DNA from: JAVJUV01 sp040220415
Lineage (GTDB): Bacteria > Pseudomonadota > Alphaproteobacteria > Rhodobacterales > Rhodobacteraceae
NCBI GenBank assembly: GCA_040220415.1
Contig: JAVJUV010000121.1
Coordinates: forward strand, 9,787-73,786
DNA length: 64,000 bases
Direction of reading: 5' to 3'
Under the pieces are notes generated by a model. The model worked only from the letters and a program-made list of their open reading frames with translations, did not search any database and was not told the DNA's origin. The position numbers were made by a program, and so were the translations under genes. Shown one piece after another: positions 38,093-47,057 of this stretch; position 1 is the stretch's first letter, and every line of letters starts with the position of its first letter.

Positions 38093-38253
38093 GGGTCGGC
38101 GAAATCTCGCCGAAATCCCGCCGTTTAGGCCCTCCCGGGCCCGAACAAGGCCAGCGAGGTTGCCTCACTTTTCCACAGCCGTTAACACTTTCGCAGCCCG
38201 GAAGGTCCACGACCCTGGGTGCTGGGGGTTTTCAACGGGTTAGGGACAGGCCT

Positions 38254-39576
38254 GTGCACAGACGTTTTGCGATCAAGGTTCACGCCGCGCTTGAGCGTGC
38301 GTTCCCGGAACAACGCCTTTTCCTTCGCTCCGACACCGAAACCAGGTTCATCCGCCTTTCACCGCTGACCCAGTTCGTCGGCGTCACCGGCAGCGCCCTG
38401 CTCCTCGGCTGGACGATCATCTCCTCGGCCATCCTTCTCATGCACTCGCTCGGCGCCGGCGACCTCAAGCAGCAGGCGCTCCGCGACCAGGCGGTCTACG
38501 AGCAGCGCCTCAACCAGCTTGCCGCCGAGCGCGATGCCCGCGCCCAGGAAGCATCGCAGGCCCAGGGTCGGTTCACCGTCGCACTCACCGAAGTCTCGGC
38601 GATGCAGTCGCGGCTTCTGGCCTCCGAAGACCGCCGCAAGGAACTCGAAACCGGGATCGAGGTCATCGCATCGACGCTGCGCAACGCCATGAAGGAACGC
38701 GACCAGGCGCGCGAACTGGCCGACGTGCTGCGCGCCAAACTGGTCGAAAGCGAAGCGGAAGAGCCTGACACGCTGCGGCTTTCCGATCTGGAAGCGACGC
38801 TTGGCGTCATGACGGCCACCCTCGGAAACCTCGCCGGGCAACGCGACGCCATGCAGGAAACCGTGTCCGAAGCCGAACTGGCGCTTGACCGCATCGCGAT
38901 GGACGCACGCCTCGAAGCCGAGCGGAACGAACGTATCTTCACCCAGATCGAGGACGCCGTCGCCTCCTCGCTGGTACCGCTGGACGAGATGTTCTCGACC
39001 GTGGGCCTGCCGACGGACTCGATCCTGGAACAGGTCCGGCGCAGCTATTCCGGTCAGGGCGGTCCCCTGACCCCGATCACGTTCTCCACCAGCGGAGACG
39101 CCGAGGTCGACCCGATGACCGAACGCGCCAACGGCGTCCTCGGCCGCCTCGACGAGTTGAACCTCTACCGCATCGCCGCCCAGAAGCTTCCTTTCGGCTT
39201 TCCGGTCACCGGATATTACCGCTCCACCTCCGGTTTCGGCCCGCGCTGGGGACGGATGCACGAAGGCCATGACTGGGCCGGCGCGACCGGAACGCCGATC
39301 CACGCAACCGCCGACGGTGTCGTCGTTCATGCCGGCCGCCAGAGCGGTTATGGCAACCTGATCAAGATACGCCACGACTTCGGATTCGAAACAAGATACG
39401 CACATCTCTCGAAAATCCGGGTCGAGGTCGGGCAAAGGGTCTCGCGCGGCGAGCGCATCGGTGATATGGGGAATACCGGACGGTCGACCGGCACTCACCT
39501 CCACTACGAAGTGCGCGTCGGCGGAAACCCCGTAAACCCGTTGAAATACATCAAGGCAGCAAGAGATGTTTTCTAA
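38254..39576 (+). CDS. M23-family (LytM) peptidoglycan endopeptidase with coiled coil
   Basis: 440 aa. Residues about 41-63 are one membrane helix; 70-200 are a charged coiled coil; the C-terminal ~110 residues are a LytM domain with zinc-site motifs HEGHDWAG, a Lys/Tyr core ARQSGYGNLIKIRHDFGFETRYAHLSK (quoted in part) and HLHYEV. It should cleave peptide cross-links in the periplasm; activity requires the two motifs seen. GTG start at 38254 with AGGGAC before it. The last 11 bp overlap the bactofilin gene, so the two are translationally coupled. Confidence 0.88.
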   Translation: MHRRFAIKVHAALERAFPEQRLFLRSDTETRFIRLSPLTQFVGVTGSALLLGWTIISSAILLMHSLGAGDLKQQALRDQAVYEQRLNQLAAERDARAQEASQAQGRFTVALTEVSAMQSRLLASEDRRKELETGIEVIASTLRNAMKERDQARELADVLRAKLVESEAEEPDTLRLSDLEATLGVMTATLGNLAGQRDAMQETVSEAELALDRIAMDARLEAERNERIFTQIEDAVASSLVPLDEMFSTVGLPTDSILEQVRRSYSGQGGPLTPITFSTSGDAEVDPMTERANGVLGRLDELNLYRIAAQKLPFGFPVTGYYRSTSGFGPRWGRMHEGHDWAGATGTPIHATADGVVVHAGRQSGYGNLIKIRHDFGFETRYAHLSKIRVEVGQRVSRGERIGDMGNTGRSTGTHLHYEVRVGGNPVNPLKYIKAARDVF

Positions 39577-40084
39577 AAGCAAAATCAACGAGCCCGGCCC
39601 GAAACAAGGCACTGAGGCAGAAAAGGACAAGGCCCCAGAGATGAATCAACCGAAACCTACTTCCGATTTTTCGTCGTCGAGCGCCCCCAAGGCCAAACCG
39701 CCGGCATCGGTCCTTTCGGCTGACCTGACGATCACCGGCAATATCAAGACCACCGGTGACATCAACATCGAGGGCACTGTCGAGGGCGACATCCGCGCCC
39801 ATCTCCTGACAGTCGGCGAAGGCGCGACCGTGAAGGGCGAGTGCATTGCGGATGACGTCGTGGTGAACGGCCGTGTCGTCGGCAAGGTGCGTGGCCTCAA
39901 GGTCCGCCTGACTTCTACCGCTCGTGTCGAGGGCGACATCATCCACAAGACGATCGCGATCGAATCCGGCGCCCACTTCGAAGGCTCGGTTCAACGCCAG
40001 GAAGACCCGCTGAACTCGGGCAACAAGGCCCCGGCGCCCAAGCCTGCCGCGTCGCCGACGTCTCAGTCCTCGTCAGGACAGTAA
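39566..40084 (+). CDS. Bactofilin (polymer-forming cytoskeletal protein)
   Basis: 172 aa. The central region (about 47-145) is the right-handed beta-helix of bactofilins (LTITGNIKTTGDINIEGTVEGDI, VVNGRVVGKVRGLKVRLTSTARVEGDI), flanked by disordered Lys/Pro-rich N- and Ser/Pro-rich C-termini. Bactofilins polymerise on the membrane and recruit cell-wall enzymes, and pairs with M23 peptidases are known in Helicobacter, Hyphomonas and others. Here the ATG lies 11 bp inside the upstream M23 gene. A strong terminator follows. Confidence 0.93.
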   Translation: MFSKSKINEPGPKQGTEAEKDKAPEMNQPKPTSDFSSSSAPKAKPPASVLSADLTITGNIKTTGDINIEGTVEGDIRAHLLTVGEGATVKGECIADDVVVNGRVVGKVRGLKVRLTSTARVEGDIIHKTIAIESGAHFEGSVQRQEDPLNSGNKAPAPKPAASPTSQSSSGQ

Positions 40085-40121
40085 CGGCTCATTGCCGAAC
40101 GGACGCCCCGGTGTCCGCATC

Positions 40122-40160
40122 AACGGCCCGCGCCCACCCGCGCGGGCCGTTTGATTTTTT
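40122..40160 (+). terminator. Rho-independent terminator after bactofilin gene
   Basis: Perfect 11-bp stem AACGGCCCGCG / CGCGGGCCGTT with an 8-base loop, followed by TTGATTTTTT-like T-rich tract (to 40160). It is 37 bp after the bactofilin stop. This is the strongest terminator in the window and isolates the M23-bactofilin unit from the convergent DUF805 gene. Confidence 0.9.
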
Positions 40161-40173
40161 GCGACGACGACGC

Positions 40174-40563
40174 CTAAACGCCACCCGCACCGGCCAGCGG
40201 ATCCTCTCCGAACCGGTTCGGTCCCGTCGTGCCCTTCTGAACGAAGAAGAAGATAAGGATCAGCGCGCCCAGTAGCGGGATCAGGATCAACAGGTACCAC
40301 CAGCCCGACTTGTCCAGGTCGTGCAGCCGGCGGACGCCCACGGCGATCGACGGCAGAAACACCACAAGCGAGAAAAGCGCGCCCAGGATCGATACCTGCT
40401 GCCCGTCCATCCCGCTGCCGAACAGCATCCGGTCAAGGAAGCTGAAGACGAGGTTGCCCAGTAATATGAACAGGACGAACCACCACAGCTCGGACCGGGC
40501 CGCGCGTCCGGTGAAGGTGATATACTCCGAAAAGCACTTCTTGACTGCTTCCTGAAATCCCAT
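40174..40563 (-). CDS. DUF805 membrane protein
   Basis: 129-aa inner-membrane protein with about four hydrophobic segments, of the DUF805 family. Typical pieces: FTGRAARSELWWFVLF, VGVRRLHDLDKSGWWYLL and the C-terminal GPNRFGEDPL. Start at ATG 40563 (MGFQEAVKKCF), as in other family members; ATG at 40605 is an in-frame alternative. Function unknown; the cytoplasmic CFSEY-type start is usual. Confidence 0.88.
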   Translation of the reverse strand: MGFQEAVKKCFSEYITFTGRAARSELWWFVLFILLGNLVFSFLDRMLFGSGMDGQQVSILGALFSLVVFLPSIAVGVRRLHDLDKSGWWYLLILIPLLGALILIFFFVQKGTTGPNRFGEDPLAGAGGV

Positions 40564-40725
40564 CTCTCTGTCTCGCTTTGCTGCTTCAAAAAAGTCAGGT
40601 GTCATTGCCCTGACCATAGCACACATCGAAACCGGCGCCGCGCGCAACAGCGACGAACCGTGGGGCTTCAATCGGAAACGGACTGAGTCCTCTCTGCACC
40701 TCTGTGGCACCGCCCGAAACCGGCG

Positions 40726-41511
40726 TCAGCCCGGGTGATAGAGCGCCCGCCTGTAGATGTGCCAGGTCGCGTGCCCCAGAACCGGCAGCGCTATGAACAG
40801 GCCAAGGAAAGCCGGCAGCATGGCCACGAACAGGCTGACGGCCACGATCACCGCCCAAAGCCCCATCACCGCCTTGTTGCGCGCCACCGTGTCCAGGCTG
40901 ATCAGCATGGCGGTGACGAAGTCGAACTCCTTGTCGACCAGAAGCGGCAGCGACACCGCCGTCAATCCGAAGGTCAGGAAGGCCACCGCCGCCCCCACGA
41001 CGCCCTGAACCGCCAGCATGATCATGCCGTTCGGCGTCATGTATATGTCCCATGACGTGCTGACGTTGGTCAGGGTGCTGACCCCGAAGAACAGCGCGAA
41101 CGTCATATGGGCGAAAAAGCTCCAGAACAGGAAGATCAGCGCCAGCACCGCGCCCACCCAGGGCAATTGCCGCTGGCGCTGCGACCAGACCACACCCAGC
41201 ACCGCACCCCATTCCAGCGGCTCGTCCGCCTCGATCCGGCGGCTCACCTCGTAAAGGCCCACCGCCGCGAAGGGTGCCACCAGCGGGAAACCAAGCGCAA
41301 AGGCCAGCGTCCACAGAAACGTCCCCGCGCCGATCCACCATAGCGCCACGCCCGCCACAACGTAGAACGAACTGAAGGTCAGCCCGAAAAGCGGCGCGGT
41401 CTGGAAATCCGACACGCCTGCCTTCAGCGCCACCCACAACTCCGCCGGCGTCACCCGCGCGATGTCCGGCGGCGGCGACGGCGGCAGCGGAAGGGGATTG
41501 TCGTCCATCAT
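40726..41511 (-). CDS. DUF2189 membrane protein
   Basis: 261-aa integral membrane protein with about six hydrophobic segments; DUF2189 family. Segments: ELWVALKAGVSDFQTAPLFGL, FPLVAPFAAVGLYEVSRRIEA, and a C-terminal HATWHIYRRALYHPG. Function unknown. Two tandem ATGs at the start (41511, 41508). It reads leftwards, 162 bp upstream of DUF805, and is divergent from prfB. Confidence 0.85.
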   Translation of the reverse strand: MMDDNPLPLPPSPPPDIARVTPAELWVALKAGVSDFQTAPLFGLTFSSFYVVAGVALWWIGAGTFLWTLAFALGFPLVAPFAAVGLYEVSRRIEADEPLEWGAVLGVVWSQRQRQLPWVGAVLALIFLFWSFFAHMTFALFFGVSTLTNVSTSWDIYMTPNGMIMLAVQGVVGAAVAFLTFGLTAVSLPLLVDKEFDFVTAMLISLDTVARNKAVMGLWAVIVAVSLFVAMLPAFLGLFIALPVLGHATWHIYRRALYHPG

Positions 41512-41635
41512 GATTCAGCTTTTCCCGGCTCCTCGTCCCATACCTTGATCCATATCAGGATCTCACTTCGCTTGAAGCCTTTCCGCGCGGTTGCTATCAG
41601 CATCCGACGATTACCCAGCCAGCCGGAGGCCCCCC

Positions 41636-42763
41636 ATGCGCGCCGAGACCGAAAACACGGTCGCCGCCATCGAAAAGTCGCTCGATCTTCTTGCCCAGCG
41701 GATGGATTGGGAAACCGCCGGGCACCGGCTGGAAGAATTCAACGCGATGGTCGAGGATCCCAAGCTTTGGGACGATCCCGAGAAGGCGCAGAAACTCATG
41801 CGCGACCGGCAGATGCTGGTCGACGCGATAGAGCGTCTATCGACCATGAAGCAGGAGCTGTCGGACAACGTCGAGCTGATCGAGCTCGGCGAAATGGAGG
41901 ACGACGCAGACGTCGTCAAGGAAGCCGAGGCGGCGCTGAAGACCTTGAAGGAGCGTTCGGCCCAGGCCGAGATCGAGGCGCTTCTGGATGGCGAAGCCGA
42001 CGGCAACGACACCTTCCTCGAAATCAACTCGGGCGCGGGCGGTACGGAATCCTGCGACTGGGCGGCGATGCTGGCGCGAATGTACGTCCGATGGGCCGAG
42101 AAGCACGGCTACAAGGTCGAACTCCAGTCCGAAAGCCCCGGCGAAGAAGCGGGCATCAAGTCGGCGGCCTACAAGATCTCCGGCCCCAACGCCTATGGCT
42201 GGCTCAAGTCGGAATCGGGCGTGCATCGCCTCGTGCGGATCTCGCCCTACGACAGCGCCGCGCGCCGCCACACATCCTTCTGTTCGGTCTGGGTCTACCC
42301 CGTGGTCGACGACAACATCGAGATCGAGGTCGCCCCGAACGACATCCGCATCGACACCTACCGCTCGTCGGGCGCTGGCGGCCAGCACGTCAACACCACC
42401 GACTCGGCCGTGCGCATCACCCACATGCCCACCGGGATCGTCGTGACATCTTCCGAGAAGTCGCAGCACCAGAACCGCGACATCGCCATGAAGGCGCTGA
42501 AGTCGCGTCTCTACCAGATGGAACTCGACCGCCGGAACGCCGCGATCAACGAGGCGCACGAGAACAAGGGAGAGGCAGGCTGGGGCAACCAGATCCGCTC
42601 CTACGTGCTGCAACCCTACCAGATGGTGAAAGACCTTCGCACCGGCTACGAGACCTCGGACACCCAGGGCGTACTGGATGGCGATCTCGACGGCCTGATG
42701 GCCGCCACGCTGGCGATGGGCGTCTCGGGCATGAAGCGCGCCGAAGCGCAGGCCGAGGAATAA
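41636..42763 (+). CDS. prfB: Peptide chain release factor 2
   Basis: Class I release factor for UGA and UAA. 375 aa with the catalytic GGQ at 248-250 (SSGAGGQHVN). The stop-codon-recognition tripeptide is SPY (203-205) rather than the enterobacterial SPF. The reading frame is continuous through the N-terminal region, so the programmed +1 frameshift used for autoregulation by E. coli prfB is absent. GGAGG lies 7-8 nt before the ATG. Confidence 0.95.
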   Translation: MRAETENTVAAIEKSLDLLAQRMDWETAGHRLEEFNAMVEDPKLWDDPEKAQKLMRDRQMLVDAIERLSTMKQELSDNVELIELGEMEDDADVVKEAEAALKTLKERSAQAEIEALLDGEADGNDTFLEINSGAGGTESCDWAAMLARMYVRWAEKHGYKVELQSESPGEEAGIKSAAYKISGPNAYGWLKSESGVHRLVRISPYDSAARRHTSFCSVWVYPVVDDNIEIEVAPNDIRIDTYRSSGAGGQHVNTTDSAVRITHMPTGIVVTSSEKSQHQNRDIAMKALKSRLYQMELDRRNAAINEAHENKGEAGWGNQIRSYVLQPYQMVKDLRTGYETSDTQGVLDGDLDGLMAATLAMGVSGMKRAEAQAEE

Positions 42764-42905
42764 TCCGCACGAACCGCAGGGCAGCCGAAGCCGCGTCTCG
42801 ATGAAGGATCAGGCGACGGCGGACGACTGCACGCGATGGAACGGCGGGCGCTTCAGACGCGTCGTCCGAAAGACCGCCCGGCCTTCGACCGCATCGCCAT
42901 GACAT

Positions 42906-42956
42906 GCGGCCTCACCGGTTTCGATCGCGGCGCCGCGCGGACGAAACCGGTGCCGC
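42906..42956. repeat. Nested palindrome (CACCGGTTTCG/CGAAACCGGTG)
   Basis: An 11-bp perfect inverted repeat (42913-42923 and 42942-42952) encloses an inner perfect 12-bp palindrome CGCGGCGCCGCG (42926-42937), with a further 4-bp GCGG/CCGC outside. As RNA this would form a large stable hairpin. No T-tract follows on either strand. It may be a terminator-like 3' structure, a dispersed palindromic element or part of a small RNA. Confidence 0.6.
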
Positions 42957-43001
42957 AGGAATGAACTGGATATCCCCGATATATTCGCGCAGGGACGCGA
43001 T

Positions 43002-43036
43002 TGACCGTCGGTCATACTGGTACTCACCATACTGGT
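43002..43036. promoter_or_regulatory. Operator-like palindrome plus direct repeats
   Basis: TGACC-GTC-GGTCA (43002-43014) is a perfect inverted repeat with a 3-bp centre, and CATACTGGT occurs twice (43013-43021, 43028-43036). The arrangement looks like a protein-binding site, but no promoter or gene start lies beside it; the flanking genes both end here. Confidence 0.35.
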
Positions 43037-43169
43037 TAACGTTCACAACCCTGCCGTTATCTCAAAGAGATTGGGCAGCACTACGTCATTTTCCGCAAGA
43101 TTTCGGGATTTCTTTCTGCCCGCGCATCCTCCGCGAATACCCGGACCGGCAAGGCGGACTGGCCCGCCC

Positions 43170-45698
43170 CTAGTACAATCCGCCGGCACTGATCTCGCCC
43201 ACGGTCGCCTGCTGCGGAACCGTCACGGTCTGGCCGTCCGGGTTTGTCACCGTCTGCTGAGATCGGCCCAGTTCCGCATCCGTGAACAGCGGCAGGTTCG
43301 CTCCCATGGCAAAGCCACCATCGAAAGCGATGCCGAAGACCGGCTGCTCACCCTCGCGGAAATACTCCGCCACGACGTACTCGCCGGTGGCCTCGTCCGG
43401 AAGGCGCGCGCCGGTAAACCGGTCGATCTTGATGAACCTGCCCCCCGGCGGGATCGCGAATCGGCCCGAGCCGTACTTCGCCACGGCCTTCTCCATGAAC
43501 TTCTGGAACACCGGCGCGCACAGTCCGCCACCCGAAGCGCCCCGGCCCAGCGGCTCGGGCAGGTCATAGCCGATATAGCAGCCCGCCGCGATGTTCGAGG
43601 TGAAGCCCACGAACCAGACATCGCGCGCGTCGTTCGTCGTGCCGGTCTTGCCCGCGGTCGGCACGCCCAGGTTGACCCGGCCCGCCGCGGTGCCGCGCTC
43701 GACGACGCCCCGCATCATCGACGTCAGCTGATAGGCGGTGATCGGGTTCATCACCTGGCTCTGGGTCGAGCGGATATCGGGCAGATCGCCACGCGCCAGG
43801 TCGCGCTCCGTGCATTCTTCGCAGATGCGCTGGTCATGACGGTAAACGGTCGTCCCCCAGCGGTCCTGAACCCGGTCCACAAGCGTCGGCTCGACCCGCC
43901 GGCCGCCATTGGCGAACATCGAATAGGCCGAAACCATCCGGTAAAGCGTCGTCTCCTGGCTTCCCAGCGCATTCGCCAGGAAAGGCTCCATCCGGTCATA
44001 GACCCCGAAGCGCTGCGCGTAGCTGGCAACGGTGGTCATACCCACCTCTTCGGCCAGACGCACCGTCATCAGGTTTCGCGACCGCTCGATCCCGGTCCTC
44101 AGCGGCGTCGGGCCGTAGAACTGGTTCGAAGCGTTCTTGGGCCGCCAGACGCGGCCGCCGCCCACGTCGACCTCGATCGGGGCATCGATGATGATCGTGG
44201 CCGGCGTGAAGCCCGAATCCAGCGCCGCGGCGTAGACGAAGGGCTTGAACGACGATCCGGGTTGCCGCTCGGCCTGGGTCGCGCGGTTGAAAACCGAATC
44301 CTGATAGCTGAACCCGCCCTGCATCGCCAGGACGCGGCCGTTGTGAACGTCCATCGCCATGAAGGCGCCCTGCACCTTCGGCACCTGCCGCAGCGAAAAC
44401 ACCGGGTCCGATACGTCCCCGCCCTCGTGGCGAACGTGGACCACGTCACCGACCTTGAGGATGTCCGAAGGCACGCGCGCGCCACGAACCCAGTTCAGGT
44501 CGCCGGGCACGATCCAGTGCCCGTCATCTCCGTCAAGCCAGCCCTCGACGCCGATCCGCGCCCGGTCGCCCTCGATCGACAGCACCACCGCCGGGAACCA
44601 GTCCTCGACATCGCGCACCGCCTCGGCGCCCTCAAGCGCCAGGCGCCAGCGCGCGACCCCGTCCTCTTCGCCGGTCAGAGCTTCGGGCTCCAGCGAGACC
44701 TTCACGCCGTGCCACTCGCCCTGCGCGCGGTCGTACTCCTCCAGCGCCTCCTGCAACGCCGCCGCCGCGACCTCCTGCATCTCGGGGTCGATGGTCGCGC
44801 GCACCGTCAGTCCGGCGCTCTTGAACCCTTCTTCGCCGAAGTCGCGGCTAAGCTGGCGGCGGATCTCGTCGGTGAAAAAGTCCCGCGGCGGCAACTGCTC
44901 GCGGAACGCCTCGTAGTCGCCCGCCTGCACCGTCAGCAGCGGCGCGACGCGGGCTGCTTCGTATTGCTGGTCCGTCAGATAACCGTTCTGCCACATTTCC
45001 TTCAGCACGAAGTTCCGTCGCGTGACGGCGCGCTCTTCCTGATGAACGGGGTGATAGGTTGAAGGCGCTTTCGGCAGCGCCGCAAGATAGGCCGCCTCCT
45101 GCGGTTCGAGTTCGGCCAGAGACTTGTTGAAATAGACCTGCGCGGCGGCCGCCACGCCATAGGCGTTCTGGCCGAGGAATATCTCGTTCAGATAGATTTC
45201 CAGGATCTTGTCGCGGTCCAGCGACCCCACCATCCGCGTCGCAAGGATGATCTCCTTCAGCTTCCGGTCGATCGTCCGCTCGCCGCCCAGGAAACTGATC
45301 TTCGCCACCTGCTGCGGTATCGTGGACGCGCCCCGTACCGAGGCGCCGCGGGTCTGAATGGCCTCGAATCCCGCCGCGGCGATACCGCGCACATCGAAGC
45401 CCTGGTGCTGATAGAAGTTCTTGTCCTCGGCCGAGATGAACGCCTGTTTCACAAGGTCCGGGATCTCGTCGGCCGGGGCGTAAAGGCGACGCTCCTCGGC
45501 GAATTCATCGATGATCCTGCCCGCGGGCGAGTAGATACGGCTGATCGTCGCGGGCTGATAGTTTACCAGCGTCTCGTGATCCGGCAGATCCTGACCATAC
45601 ACCCAGAAGACCGCGCCGATCGTCAGCGCCGCCATCACCAGTCCAAGCGTAAGAACGCTGAAGATCGCCCCGAAGACCGACAGAATGAAACGGGTCAC
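43170..45698 (-). CDS. mrcA: Class A penicillin-binding protein 1A
   Basis: Bifunctional peptidoglycan synthase, 842 aa. N-terminal anchor helix (about 10-34), GT51 glycosyltransferase with catalytic Glu91 (FISAEDKNFYQH) and GASTIPQQV, an inserted OB-like domain, and transpeptidase motifs SSFK (PGSSFKPF), SYS/N-type site near SAYSMFANGG and KTGTTN. Gene lies 103 bp downstream of the AMIN-amidase on the same strand, so wall synthesis and cleavage genes may be co-transcribed. Symbol by family; E. coli equivalent mrcA (ponA). Confidence 0.95.
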   Translation of the reverse strand: MTRFILSVFGAIFSVLTLGLVMAALTIGAVFWVYGQDLPDHETLVNYQPATISRIYSPAGRIIDEFAEERRLYAPADEIPDLVKQAFISAEDKNFYQHQGFDVRGIAAAGFEAIQTRGASVRGASTIPQQVAKISFLGGERTIDRKLKEIILATRMVGSLDRDKILEIYLNEIFLGQNAYGVAAAAQVYFNKSLAELEPQEAAYLAALPKAPSTYHPVHQEERAVTRRNFVLKEMWQNGYLTDQQYEAARVAPLLTVQAGDYEAFREQLPPRDFFTDEIRRQLSRDFGEEGFKSAGLTVRATIDPEMQEVAAAALQEALEEYDRAQGEWHGVKVSLEPEALTGEEDGVARWRLALEGAEAVRDVEDWFPAVVLSIEGDRARIGVEGWLDGDDGHWIVPGDLNWVRGARVPSDILKVGDVVHVRHEGGDVSDPVFSLRQVPKVQGAFMAMDVHNGRVLAMQGGFSYQDSVFNRATQAERQPGSSFKPFVYAAALDSGFTPATIIIDAPIEVDVGGGRVWRPKNASNQFYGPTPLRTGIERSRNLMTVRLAEEVGMTTVASYAQRFGVYDRMEPFLANALGSQETTLYRMVSAYSMFANGGRRVEPTLVDRVQDRWGTTVYRHDQRICEECTERDLARGDLPDIRSTQSQVMNPITAYQLTSMMRGVVERGTAAGRVNLGVPTAGKTGTTNDARDVWFVGFTSNIAAGCYIGYDLPEPLGRGASGGGLCAPVFQKFMEKAVAKYGSGRFAIPPGGRFIKIDRFTGARLPDEATGEYVVAEYFREGEQPVFGIAFDGGFAMGANLPLFTDAELGRSQQTVTNPDGQTVTVPQQATVGEISAGGLY

Positions 45699-45801
45699 AT
45701 CGAAACCTTTCGAACTCAGGCCACCAATATAGGCATTGGCTGCGTCAGGGTCAAAAGATCCGCAGCGTCGTATAGGCCGGTTTCGGCCGCCGAAACCGCC
45801 G

Positions 45802-46998
45802 TCACTGGCCCATCGCTTCCCGCCTCAGCCGGTCCTCGTCCTGCCACCGCAGCAAAGCCTCGGCCACGGCCATGGCCGCCTCTTCCTGCCAGTCCTCGGC
45901 AGTCAGCCGCTTGCGGTCCTTTTCGGAAGACAGAAAGCCCAGTTCGATCAGCACCGAGGGAATTTCCGCAGACTTCAGAACCGAAAACGCCGCAGCCCGC
46001 TCGGGGCGCGAATTCACCTGCAACCCCCCGGTTCGAAACGCCTCGACCAGCATCCCCTGCAATATCCTGGTGCGGGGCGCGGTTTCGCGCCGCGCCATAT
46101 CGAGAAGCGCCAGCGCCACGTCGTCGCCCGTCCCGGTCAGGTCGACCCCCTTCAGAAGGTCGTTCGGCGCGTGCCGGGCGGCCAGTTGTTCGTCAGCGGC
46201 TTCCTCGGCATTCTCGGGCAGCCGATAGACAGTCATGCCGCTGGCCGAGCCGTCCGTCGCCTCCAGCGCATCAGCGTGCAGCGACAGGAATACGTCCGCC
46301 CCCGCGGCGCGCGCCAGCGTCAGCCGCGATTCAAGTGAGACGAATACATCCTCTTCCCGGGTCAGCACCACGTCGAATCGCCCGGTCCGCAGCAACGCCT
46401 CTTTCAGCCGGCGCGCCGCCGACAGCACCAGGTCGGCCTCCACAAGATCGCCGGCCATCGCACCGGGGTCCACGCCGCCATGACCGGGATCGATGGCGAC
46501 AACCATCCGGCCGGGCGCCACATCGACGGGGGCCAGTTCCTCGGCGGCGGTCGCAGGGTCCGCCGTCTTCCGGAATTCCTCGGCCGTCGTCGGCAGCATC
46601 CGCACTTCCAGCAAGGCCTGACCGTCTTCCGTTGTCGCCATCTCGGCCGAGGCCACCGCCAGCGGTTCGCGCAGCAAAAGCGACAACTCGGTCCATCCCG
46701 GCCCCGAGGTGGCCGTCCGCGCCTCCGAGATGCTCTGCGATGCGATGGCGGGCGGCTCGGTCCAGTCAACGTCGCCAAAGCCGACGACAACCCTGGGTGG
46801 CCCGTCGCTGACGCCGACCCGCCAGGGGACTGCCCGCGACAGCGGTACCGTAAGGATCACCGCGCCGCCGTTGTCCGAGACGCTCGCGCCCTCCGGTCCA
46901 ATTTGTGCCAGCGCACCGGAGTCCGCTTCGGCACTCAAAGGCAACGACGCAAGTGTCGCAAACGCGACGGCTCGCAATATCCGGATAATTCTGCCCAT
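45802..46998 (-). CDS. N-acetylmuramoyl-L-alanine amidase with AMIN domain
   Basis: 398-aa periplasmic amidase (AmiC type). Signal peptide, then an AMIN domain (about 30-135) that targets septal glycan, a linker, then Amidase_3 from about 164. Zinc ligands His173 (DPGHGG), Glu187 (LVEADL), His241 (SLHAD) and catalytic Glu352 (VLIELGF). Cuts the bond between MurNAc and L-Ala during daughter-cell separation. The PBP1a gene lies downstream and the aminotransferase gene upstream on the same strand. Confidence 0.93.
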   Translation of the reverse strand: MGRIIRILRAVAFATLASLPLSAEADSGALAQIGPEGASVSDNGGAVILTVPLSRAVPWRVGVSDGPPRVVVGFGDVDWTEPPAIASQSISEARTATSGPGWTELSLLLREPLAVASAEMATTEDGQALLEVRMLPTTAEEFRKTADPATAAEELAPVDVAPGRMVVAIDPGHGGVDPGAMAGDLVEADLVLSAARRLKEALLRTGRFDVVLTREEDVFVSLESRLTLARAAGADVFLSLHADALEATDGSASGMTVYRLPENAEEAADEQLAARHAPNDLLKGVDLTGTGDDVALALLDMARRETAPRTRILQGMLVEAFRTGGLQVNSRPERAAAFSVLKSAEIPSVLIELGFLSSEKDRKRLTAEDWQEEAAMAVAEALLRWQDEDRLRREAMGQ

Positions 46999-47057
46999 TG
47001 CCTCGGTTGTTCTAGTGTTTTCCGAACTCTAACCTGAAACGGCGGCGCAAGAAACCG

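Larger units (their letters stand above)
42764..43169. other. Intergenic region between convergent prfB and PBP1a gene
   Basis: 406 bp without a convincing gene. It holds a nested palindrome (42906-42956) and, further on, an AT-richer segment with the palindrome TGACC-GTC-GGTCA (43002-43014) and two copies of CATACTGGT 15 bp apart (43013 and 43028). A 70-codon frame starting at 42961 has no family resemblance. Both elements are treated below as separate entries. Confidence 0.6.

Noticed and set aside
37924..38253. In-frame N-terminal extension of the M23 peptidase
   Set aside because: It lies mostly inside the DUF455 gene; the GTG at 38254 has a ribosome-binding site and gives a sensible anchor helix.
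42961..43173. A 70-codon frame (MNWISPIYSRRD...) in the prfB-PBP1a gap
   Set aside because: No spaced ribosome-binding site, no recognisable domain, and it overlaps the nested palindrome's flank and the PBP1a stop; not supported without conservation data.
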